This document shows positions 1-5,494 of a DNA stretch of 9,847 bases, in pieces (the stretch's first letter is position 1; each line of letters opens with the position of its first letter). The notes beneath the pieces are model-generated. The model was not told the origin of the DNA. It was given only the letters and a program-made list of their open reading frames with translations, and did not search any database. Source of the DNA: an uncultured Collinsella sp. (GTDB lineage: Bacteria; Actinomycetota; Coriobacteriia; Coriobacteriales; Coriobacteriaceae). Location: the NCBI GenBank assembly GCA_900751755.1, contig CAADSP010000016.1, positions 1 to 9,847 of the forward strand, read 5' to 3'. A program made the translations under genes and the position numbers.

Positions 1-408
1 TTCCGCCTCATTGGCGGCACCCGCCCCTTGGGGTCCCATCCCTCGCGAGGGCTGGGGGCGGCCGGGGCCGCCGAGACTGGATCGGACCTGGATGCCGTGC
101 AGATGAATGCCGATGTCGCCGCTCGCATGGGTATCGCCGATGGCGAGGTCGTTGAGCTCGTGAGCGATATGGGCCGTGACCGCGTGCGCGTGGAGACGAC
201 GCCGTATCTGCATCCGGCGTGCATCTTTACGTCGGCCGCCCCCGGCGGGCGTTCGTTTGGCGCCGATGCCGGTGGCGCTCAAGCCTTGGGCGTGGGCCCG
301 CTCGACCATACGCCGCTGCGCTGGGACCCGTTGACGGGTGCCGCGCTCACCCAGGAAAACGCCGTTCGCGTGGAAAAGATCGCGGTGCGCGAGGATAATA
401 GCTATTGA
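1..408 (+). CDS. C-terminal end of a DMSO-reductase-family molybdopterin oxidoreductase (partial)
   Basis: The reading frame is open from the first base and ends at TGA 406-408, so about 135 C-terminal residues of a larger protein are visible; the TTG at 28 is internal. The fragment matches the molybdopterin-dinucleotide-binding beta-barrel that closes enzymes of this family: it opens with FRLIGGTRP, has the MNADVAARMGIADGEVVELVS segment in which the domain lists residues after an alanine/glycine-rich turn, and ends with LTQENAVRVEKI. The start and the final ENxVRVxK pattern resemble polysulfide/thiosulfate reductase catalytic subunits (PsrA/PhsA type) more than formate dehydrogenase as I remember them, but the substrate cannot be assigned. 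The domain would bind the bis-MGD cofactor that MobA, encoded downstream, completes. The N-terminal iron-sulfur and Cys/Sec active-site region lies outside the window, so whether this is a selenoprotein is unknown. Confidence 0.75.
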   Translation, partial: FRLIGGTRPLGSHPSRGLGAAGAAETGSDLDAVQMNADVAARMGIADGEVVELVSDMGRDRVRVETTPYLHPACIFTSAAPGGRSFGADAGGAQALGVGPLDHTPLRWDPLTGAALTQENAVRVEKIAVREDNSY

Positions 409-414
409 TTGACT

Positions 415-440
415 CAGCCGATCGAATTGGCTGTTAGTTT
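415..440 (+). terminator. Weak hairpin after the molybdoenzyme gene, possible terminator
   Basis: CAGCCGA (415-421) can pair with TTGGCTG (427-433), one pair being G-T, around a 5-base loop, and is followed by the short T-rich stretch TTAGTTT. It lies 7 bases after the stop codon. The stem is short and the T-run interrupted, so partial read-through into selA is quite possible. I see no convincing -35/-10 pair for selA in the rest of the 76-base gap. Confidence 0.3.
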
Positions 441-484
441 GACGTTCGAACGATTGATTCACCTTTGGTTTTGAAAGGCCGCAC

Positions 485-1939
485 ATGAGCGATAGCCAGA
501 ACATGTCCGATGAGGTGCGCGCCCGCCTGCGCGCCATTCCCTCCGTCAACGAGCTGCTTGCCGAGTGGCCGGTAGTGAAGGCGGCGGGGGAGACCTGCGA
601 CGCGGTGGTACATGCCGTCGTCACGGCCGAGCTCGACGAGGAGCGCGCCGCCATTCGCGCCGGCGCCGCCCCGCGCTCTAGGCGCGACCTGGCTTCGGCC
701 ATCGAGTGGCGTGCGCACCGCTCCGCGCTGCCGAGCCTGCGTCCCGCAGTCAACGCCACAGGTGTGGTCATCCATACCAACTTGGGCCGCGCCCCGCTCG
801 CGGAGTCGGCCGCCAAGGCCGTGGCCGAGGTCGCGCGCGGCTACAGCACGCTCGAGTACAGCGTCGACACCTGCTCGCGCGGGTCTCGCAAGGAGCACGC
901 CGCGCAGCTGATCCGCTCGCTCACCGGTGCCGAGGACGCGCTCGTGGTCAACAACAACGCCGCCGCGGTGCTGCTGGTGCTGGCGACTCACGCTGCGGGC
1001 AAAGAGGTTATCGTCAGCCGCGGCGAGCTTGTCGAGATTGGCGGCAGTTTCCGCATCCCCGATGTCATGGCGGCCTCGGGCGCCAAGCTCGTCGAGGTCG
1101 GCGCCACCAACCGCACGCACCTGGCAGATTATGAGCAAGCTATTACGCCCGATACGGCCATGATCCTCAAGGTCCATCCTTCCAACTATCGCATCGAGGG
1201 CTTTCACGAGGAGGTAGGCTCTCGGGAGCTTGCTGCTCTGGCCCACAAGCATGGCCTGCTGTTCTACGAGGACCAGGGGTCGGGCGCGCTGTTGCCCGAC
1301 GACATCTTGGTGCGCGGCGGCGAAGAAACCACGCCGGCTTCGGTTTCGGCAGGGCTCGATTTGGTGTCGTGCTCGGGCGATAAACTGCTCGGTGCAGCAC
1401 AGGCGGGCATTATCATGGGCCGTCGCAATCTGGTCCAGGCCTGTGGGTCGCATCCGCTTATGCGTGCCCTGCGCCCGGGCAAGCTCGCGCTGGCGGCGCT
1501 CGAGGCTACACTGCGCATTTATATGGACGGCGCCGATGTGGCCCATCGTGAGGTGCCGGTGCTCAACATGCTCACGCTTCCGCAGGCTCATCTGGAGCGT
1601 CGTGCCCGCAAGCTCCGCGATCGCATGGCCGCCGGGCTCGATAAGGCGGGTTGCCCGTGCGCCGTTGAGTTGGAGATTGTCGAGGAGTCCTCGACGCCCG
1701 GTGGCGGTTCGCTGCCTACCGTTGAGCTGCCCACGATGTGCGTGGCCGTGCGTCTTGTTGACGAGCGCCTGTCCGTCGACGCGCTCAAGCGCTCGCTTGT
1801 CCAGGACTTCGACACGCCGGTCGTCACGCGAACCTCGCACGATCGCATTCTGTTTGATGTGCGTACGCTTGTGGGCGACCGCGATATCGAGACGGCGGCA
1901 TCGACGCTCGTCGCGTGCGTTGAGAAGGCGATTGCTTGA
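485..1939 (+). CDS. selA: L-seryl-tRNA(Sec) selenium transferase (selenocysteine synthase)
   Basis: SelA is a cytoplasmic PLP enzyme that converts Ser-tRNA(Sec) to Sec-tRNA(Sec) using selenophosphate. The 484-residue product is close to the usual bacterial length (about 460). Family hallmarks are visible: NATGVVIHTNLGRAPL near residue 90, the YSTLEY segment with RGSRKEH after it, VNNNAAAVLLVL, HPSNYRIEGF, YEDQGSGAL, and SCSGDKLLGAAQAGII in which Lys300 is the expected PLP-binding lysine. The ATG at 485 has GAAAGG six bases upstream (473-478); a second in-frame ATG at 503 has no better site. The stop (TGA 1937-1939) overlaps the selB ATG by one base, implying translational coupling. Its substrate tRNA is encoded just after selB. 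The selenophosphate donor gene selD is not present here. Confidence 0.97.
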   Translation: MSDSQNMSDEVRARLRAIPSVNELLAEWPVVKAAGETCDAVVHAVVTAELDEERAAIRAGAAPRSRRDLASAIEWRAHRSALPSLRPAVNATGVVIHTNLGRAPLAESAAKAVAEVARGYSTLEYSVDTCSRGSRKEHAAQLIRSLTGAEDALVVNNNAAAVLLVLATHAAGKEVIVSRGELVEIGGSFRIPDVMAASGAKLVEVGATNRTHLADYEQAITPDTAMILKVHPSNYRIEGFHEEVGSRELAALAHKHGLLFYEDQGSGALLPDDILVRGGEETTPASVSAGLDLVSCSGDKLLGAAQAGIIMGRRNLVQACGSHPLMRALRPGKLALAALEATLRIYMDGADVAHREVPVLNMLTLPQAHLERRARKLRDRMAAGLDKAGCPCAVELEIVEESSTPGGGSLPTVELPTMCVAVRLVDERLSVDALKRSLVQDFDTPVVTRTSHDRILFDVRTLVGDRDIETAASTLVACVEKAIA

Positions 1940-3906
1940 TGAGTGAGGTTCAAACGCTGGTGGAGTGCCCCGTTATCGTTGGCACGGCGGGCCACGTTGA
2001 CCACGGTAAGTCCGCACTGATCGAGGCGCTGACCGGCAAGAATCCCGACCGTCTGGAGGGCGAGCGCCGTCGCGGTATGACCGTGGAGCTTGGCTTTGGC
2101 GAGCTGGCGCTGCCGAGCGGCAAGATCGTCGGCCTGGTCGACGTGCCGGGCCACGCGCATTACCTGCGCGCCATGGTGCAGGGTGCGACGGGCATCGACG
2201 TTGCCGTGCTGGTGGTTTCGGCCGTCGAGGGCGTGATGCCGCAGACCCGCGAGCACGTGCATGTGCTGGAGCTGCTGGGCGTTACGCACATGGTGGTCGC
2301 GCTGACGATGTGCGACCTGGCCGATAGCGAGATGGTTGATCTGGCCGAGCTCGATGTCGATGACTTTTTGTCGGGTACTGTGTTTGCGGGCGCGCCAATT
2401 GTGCCCGTGTCGTCTAAGACGGGCGAGGGGATTGACGGGCTGCTTGCGGTGCTCGACGAGCAGGTGGGTGTCTGCTGGGATACCTGTCGCGAGCGTGCCG
2501 AGCGGAGCGATGCCGCGCCGCGCCTGCCGATTGACCGCTGCTTTACGATTAAGGGCGCCGGCACCGTCGTGACGGGAACGCTGCACGATGCGCCGGTTGC
2601 GGTGGGCGACGAGCTGATGGCTTTGCCGTCGCGTACGGTCTGCCGTGTCCGCGGGATTCAGGTGCATGGCGATACGCCGCGCGCGCTGCCTGGGCAACGC
2701 GTGGCGCTCAACCTGGTTGGTGACGGTGTCGCGGCGCTTGACCGTGGCGAGATGCTGGGCGTGGAGGGCCGTTTTGGTCAGACGTTGCGCTTTATGATGA
2801 CGTTCACTTACTTGGGTCGCGAGGGAGCCAAGCCGCGCGTGCTCGAGTCGGGCGCGCGTGTGCATGTGATGGCCGGCACGGCCGAGGTTGTCGGCCGCAT
2901 CATGCTTTTGGAGGGCGAGGCCCCCATGGCGGTGGGCGAGACCCGTACCGTACAGGTGCGCTTGGAGGAGCCGCTGCCGCTGCGAGCCGGAGACCATGCC
3001 GTGGTGCTGTCGTATTCGCCCGTTATGCTCATTGGCGGCGGGCGTGTACTGCTTTCGCGCTGCCGTCGCTCGCGCGAGCTTTCGGCGGGGGAGCGCGCGC
3101 TGCTTGCGGCACTCGAGTCCGGCGATATCATGGGCGGTGTGGGCGCTTGGCTGACGCTGCAGATGCTGCCGGTTTCGGCGGTTGATGTTGCCGATTCTTT
3201 GGATCTTGGTGTCTGCGAGGTCGATGCCGCACTACGCGGGTTGGCGTCGCAGGGCTCTGTTCGTAAGCTTGCCGTGGGTGATGCGGACCTCTTGGCGGAT
3301 GCCGTGGTGCTCGACGCCGCGATGGATGCCCTTGCGGCGACCCTGTCAGCCATGCACACAGCGGCTCCCAAGGAGACGGGCTTTACGCCTGGCGCCGTTG
3401 CCCATGCTGCGTGGCCTGCCGCTGATGAAGGCGTTGCCTCGGCTCTGATTGCCGAGGGCTGCTCGCGTGGCGTGTGCGCCGCCGAGGGCGCCGAGGTATT
3501 CGATCCGCATTCGGCCGCCGCGGCGGCACGCGTGGTGCGAGAGGCTTGCGAGCGCATTGTCGCGCTGCTTGACGAGACCGGCCTGGACGCACCGGCGCTT
3601 CCCGAGGTGGGCGAACAGCTGCAGCTCGGCCGCGACACCATGACGCGTGCCCTGCGCGAGCTTTCGCTCAACCGCTCGATCGTTAAGGTCGAGCGCGACG
3701 TTGCCTTGTCCGCTGCCGCCGAGGCCCATGCGCGCGAGCTCGTCGCCGCCGCCATTGAGGCAGCCGGCGGCGCAGCCACAACGAGCGTGCTGCGCGAGGC
3801 CCTGGGCGTGTCGCGCAAACGCGCCATCAGCATCTTGGAGCACCTGGATGCCGTGCGCTTTACGGTGCTCGACAAGGAGGCCGGCGGCCTGCGCTCCCTG
3901 CGCTAG
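1939..3906 (+). CDS. selB: Selenocysteine-specific translation elongation factor SelB
   Basis: SelB carries Sec-tRNA(Sec) to ribosomes paused at UGA codons marked by a SECIS hairpin. The 655-residue protein begins with a GTPase domain: P-loop GHVDHGKS (residues 18-25), G2 RRGMTVELGF with Thr48, G3 DVPGH (68-72) and G5 SSKTG. Beta-barrel domains follow (RCFTIKGAGTVVTGTL is typical of this family), and the C-terminal third is compatible with the winged-helix repeats that bind SECIS RNA. The G4 motif is odd: TMCD (123-126), where TKxD or NKxD is usual, so Met stands in for the guanine-stacking Lys. I chose ATG 1939, which overlaps the selA stop and has GAGAAGG ten bases upstream (1922-1928), over TTG 1936. 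selA-selB-selC appear to be one expression unit. Confidence 0.96.
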   Translation: MSEVQTLVECPVIVGTAGHVDHGKSALIEALTGKNPDRLEGERRRGMTVELGFGELALPSGKIVGLVDVPGHAHYLRAMVQGATGIDVAVLVVSAVEGVMPQTREHVHVLELLGVTHMVVALTMCDLADSEMVDLAELDVDDFLSGTVFAGAPIVPVSSKTGEGIDGLLAVLDEQVGVCWDTCRERAERSDAAPRLPIDRCFTIKGAGTVVTGTLHDAPVAVGDELMALPSRTVCRVRGIQVHGDTPRALPGQRVALNLVGDGVAALDRGEMLGVEGRFGQTLRFMMTFTYLGREGAKPRVLESGARVHVMAGTAEVVGRIMLLEGEAPMAVGETRTVQVRLEEPLPLRAGDHAVVLSYSPVMLIGGGRVLLSRCRRSRELSAGERALLAALESGDIMGGVGAWLTLQMLPVSAVDVADSLDLGVCEVDAALRGLASQGSVRKLAVGDADLLADAVVLDAAMDALAATLSAMHTAAPKETGFTPGAVAHAAWPAADEGVASALIAEGCSRGVCAAEGAEVFDPHSAAAAARVVREACERIVALLDETGLDAPALPEVGEQLQLGRDTMTRALRELSLNRSIVKVERDVALSAAAEAHARELVAAAIEAAGGAATTSVLREALGVSRKRAISILEHLDAVRFTVLDKEAGGLRSLR

Positions 3907-3918
3907 ATTGGCTGCTCG

Positions 3919-3930
3919 GTTTGGTAAAAT
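3919..3930 (+). promoter_or_regulatory. Possible extended -10 promoter of the tRNA-Sec gene
   Basis: GTTTGGTAAAAT contains TG-N-TAAAAT (TG at 3922-3923, hexamer 3925-3930), an extended -10 element located 12 bases before the tRNA 5' end. No good -35 hexamer is seen at normal spacing; that position falls in the last codons of selB. The tRNA may also be processed from selAB read-through. The same 12-base pattern with two changes precedes the hydroxylase operon (7045-7056). Confidence 0.4.
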
Positions 3931-3942
3931 ACCGCCGCACTT

Positions 3943-4039
3943 GGGAACGGATGGGCTCCGGTGGGCTCCGCGGTCCTCAAAACCGTTGCGAGGCGTGCAA
4001 AACGTCTTGGATGTGTTCGATTCACATACGTTCCCGCCA
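3943..4039 (+). tRNA. selC: tRNA-Sec (anticodon TCA, UGA-decoding), CCA encoded
   Basis: Folded by hand as a long bacterial selenocysteine tRNA of 97 bases including CCA. The acceptor pairs GGGAACG (3943-3949) with CGTTCCC (4029-4035), followed by discriminator G4036 and an encoded CCA (4037-4039). An eighth acceptor pair, expected in tRNA-Sec, would be G3950-A4028 and is a mismatch. The D arm is GGGCTC-CGGT-GGGCTC (3953-3968): six pairs (two G-U) and a four-base loop, a tRNA-Sec signature. The anticodon arm GCGGT/ACCGT (3970-3974, 3982-3986) encloses CCTCAAA with anticodon TCA at 3977-3979. A long variable arm of about eight pairs closes on GCAAA (3997-4001). The T arm is ATGTG-TTCGATT-CACAT (4011-4027). 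Its position right after selA-selB confirms the identity. Confidence 0.95.
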
Positions 4040-4047
4040 TACGCTAC

Positions 4048-4103
4048 CAGCGCTTTTGTGCTCGCGGTCTTGCTGCGTGCCGCAAAGGCGCTGTTTTGTT
4101 TTT
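4048..4103 (+). terminator. Intrinsic terminator of selC / the selABC unit
   Basis: CAGCGCTTTTGTG (4048-4060) pairs with CGCAAAGGCGCTG (4081-4093) as a 13-bp stem with two G-T wobbles, around a loop of about 20 bases. The stem is followed at once by TTTTGTTTTT (4094-4103). It starts 8 bases after the tRNA CCA, so it should end the selABC transcript and separate it from mobA. Confidence 0.85.
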
Positions 4104-4193
4104 GCACGAGCTTTTCGTAGTGCCGCTATTTCGGCGGCTGTATTTAGCTTCGTGCATCGGGTTTCGAGCATGCCGATGGAGGTGTTTTGCCGT

Positions 4194-4826
4194 ATGACTA
4201 CCGTAAGACGGGTCGATCTTTCTTGCGTCGTCCAAGCGGGCGGGCTGTCCTCACGCATGGGCCGCGATAAGGCGCGCATGGCGTTTTGCGGCGAACCGCT
4301 CATCGAGCGCGTGCTGGGTCGGCTGGCGACAGTTGCCGGCGAGTTGGTCGTGACGACTTCGCGCCCCAGCGAGCTTGCCTATCTTGAGGAGCGCACGTTT
4401 GGCGGTCTGGTGCCGCGAATAGTGTCGGACCTTGAGGGGCCGGCGGGTGCCATGCGCGGCATCGCGAGCTCGTTGGCCGCGGCGCGATTGCCGTTCGTGG
4501 CGATCGTCGCCTGCGATATGCCGTTTGTCTCGCCGGAACTCATCGGCGCGCTCGCCGATCGTGTTGAGGCCGAGGCGCTCGACGTGTGCGTGCCGTGCGA
4601 GGAGCGGGGGATTGAGCCGCTTTGCGCCGTCTGGCGCCGTGACGCGTGTGCGCCGGCCGCCCATGAGCTGCTCGCCTGCGACCGCCAGCGCATTCGCTGC
4701 CTGATCAATCGCGTTCAGGCTGGTTATATGGATGAACCGCAGATCGTTAAGGCCGCGGGCTCGACGCTCTGCTTCGAAAACGTCAATACGCCCGAGGAGT
4801 TTGCGGCGGCCGAGTTACTCGCCTAG
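4194..4826 (+). CDS. mobA: Molybdenum cofactor guanylyltransferase MobA
   Basis: MobA transfers GMP from GTP to Mo-molybdopterin, making the MGD cofactor used by DMSO-reductase-family enzymes such as the one at the left edge. The 210-residue product shows the nucleotidyltransferase signature QAGGLSSRMGRDKA (residues 14-27), then GEPLIERV, DLEGPAGAMRGI, the metal-site motif CDMPF (107-111), EPLCAVW and a closing NVNTPEE (196-202). The AGG and GEPLI forms favour guanylyl (MobA) over cytidylyl (MocA/YgfJ) transfer, where LAAG is usual. The open frame extends upstream through the tRNA gene, but the ATG at 4194 is the credible start: GGAGGT lies at 4178-4183, ten bases before it. A terminator separates it from selC, so it probably has its own promoter within 4104-4175, which I could not place. 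The next gene follows after 15 bases. Confidence 0.92.
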   Translation: MTTVRRVDLSCVVQAGGLSSRMGRDKARMAFCGEPLIERVLGRLATVAGELVVTTSRPSELAYLEERTFGGLVPRIVSDLEGPAGAMRGIASSLAAARLPFVAIVACDMPFVSPELIGALADRVEAEALDVCVPCEERGIEPLCAVWRRDACAPAAHELLACDRQRIRCLINRVQAGYMDEPQIVKAAGSTLCFENVNTPEEFAAAELLA

Positions 4827-4841
4827 ACGATTGGAGTTGCC

Positions 4842-5237
4842 ATGTCTCACGATATTTGTCCCGACACGGGAGAGCCTTGCACTTGCGATGGCTCCGAGCC
4901 CTGTACCTGCGGCTGCGGTGGCTGTGGACATACTGCGGAAGAGGAAGCGGCCGCCGCGGCGTATCGCGAGGCACATCGCGAAGGCCCGTCCGGTGATGCC
5001 CTCGACCACGAGCGCAAGATTATCGTTTCGTTCGACAGCACCTTCGATGTGATGGAGTGCGAGCAGCTTTGCCTGGATGCCGGCGTGCCCGGGCGCATTA
5101 TGCCTTTGCCCGGCTCCATTACCGCAGGTTGCGGCCTGTGCTGGGCCATGCCGTTCTCGGGCGATGCGCTCGCCGCCTTCCGCGCCGCCACCGAGGGCCG
5201 CGTAACCCCCGCCGACTACCATCAACTCGTCCTCTAA
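4842..5237 (+). CDS. Small DUF3343 (putative Se/S carrier-like) protein with Cys-rich N-terminus
   Basis: The product has 131 residues. Residues 1-30 are very rich in cysteine: C6, C13, C15, C21, C23, C25, C28 and H30, with EPCTC present twice, suggesting binding of metal, sulfur or selenium. A low-complexity Glu/Ala stretch follows (33-40). Residues 58-105 match the DUF3343 pattern as I remember it (KIIVSFDSTFDVMECEQLC, then AGVPGRIMPLPGSITAGCGLCWAMP), with conserved C97 in the AGCGL turn and an extra C100. DUF3343 (Pfam PF11823, named putative Se/S carrier protein-like) recurs in selenium-metabolism gene neighbourhoods, including those of selenium-dependent molybdenum hydroxylases. GGAG (4833-4836) precedes the ATG by 5 bases. 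The 15-base gap after mobA implies co-transcription. A role in selenium delivery is inference; the fold assignment is fairly secure. Confidence 0.8.
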   Translation: MSHDICPDTGEPCTCDGSEPCTCGCGGCGHTAEEEAAAAAYREAHREGPSGDALDHERKIIVSFDSTFDVMECEQLCLDAGVPGRIMPLPGSITAGCGLCWAMPFSGDALAAFRAATEGRVTPADYHQLVL

Positions 5238-5242
5238 CCATC

Positions 5243-5294
5243 AACACCACCACATTGGGGACAGGCACCTTTGTGGTGGTTTGGGACACGTGGA
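5243..5294. repeat. REP-like palindromic element with a GGGGACAGGCACC core
   Basis: ACCACCAC (5246-5253) pairs perfectly with GTGGTGGT (5273-5280) around a 19-base loop holding TTGGGGACAGGCACC, and a second TTGGGACAC follows (5281-5289). It starts a few bases after the DUF3343 stop codon. The stem is followed by TTGGG, not a T-run, so it is a poor terminator. I recall the GGGGACAGGCACC core as a recurring interspersed motif in bacterial genomes, often linked to Y1/REP-associated transposases; I cannot check its copy number from this window. Confidence 0.55.
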
Positions 5295-5397
5295 CGAAAC
5301 AGCTTCGAAACACGCGATTTGTGCTTCGGGTGCTCAAAAACGTTTCTACCTGCATCGTAATCAAAACGAAACATCTGCTCGTCGGCTTATGCGAAAC
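5295..5397. repeat. Four direct CGAAAC motifs upstream of gdhA
   Basis: CGAAAC occurs at 5295-5300, 5306-5311, 5367-5372 and 5392-5397, the first two being 11 bases apart, about one helical turn. A reverse-type CGTTTC lies at 5341-5346. The segment is clearly more AT-rich than the surrounding genes. They could be binding sites for a gdhA regulator or chance; no regulator is identifiable here. The gdhA promoter is probably within about 5390-5430 (candidates TATTAT at 5416 and CATACT at 5423), but no -35/-10 pair is convincing. Confidence 0.3.
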
Positions 5398-5494
5398 TTT
5401 GCTGCAACAGTGCGATATTATCCATACTCGATAAAGCTCGCGGCGCATGGGGCGCCTCGAACGACACTTTTCTTTTCCATCAATTGGAGGAAGC

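Noticed and set aside
434..1840. A 468-codon minus-strand frame over selA
   Set aside because: It is a shadow of the GC-rich selA frame: Arg/His/Gln-rich with no domain, while the + strand product matches SelA throughout.
4122..4146. GCCGC/GCGGC hairpin followed by TGTATTTA as a second terminator or mobA promoter
   Set aside because: The stem has only five pairs, the T content is low, and no paired -35 could be found for the TATTTA.
3921..4193. N-terminal extension of mobA starting from TTG 3921
   Set aside because: This stretch holds the tRNA-Sec gene and a terminator, and the MobA family begins just before the AGG motif; ATG 4194 has a good ribosome binding site.
4040..4193. A molybdenum-cofactor riboswitch upstream of mobA
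   Set aside because: I could not trace the multi-helix layout of the Moco motif; only two short hairpins are visible after the selC terminator.
5447..5494. Extended gdhA start at ATG 5447
   Set aside because: It has no ribosome binding site and adds 16 residues with no family counterpart; the GGAGG at 5486-5490 supports ATG 5495.
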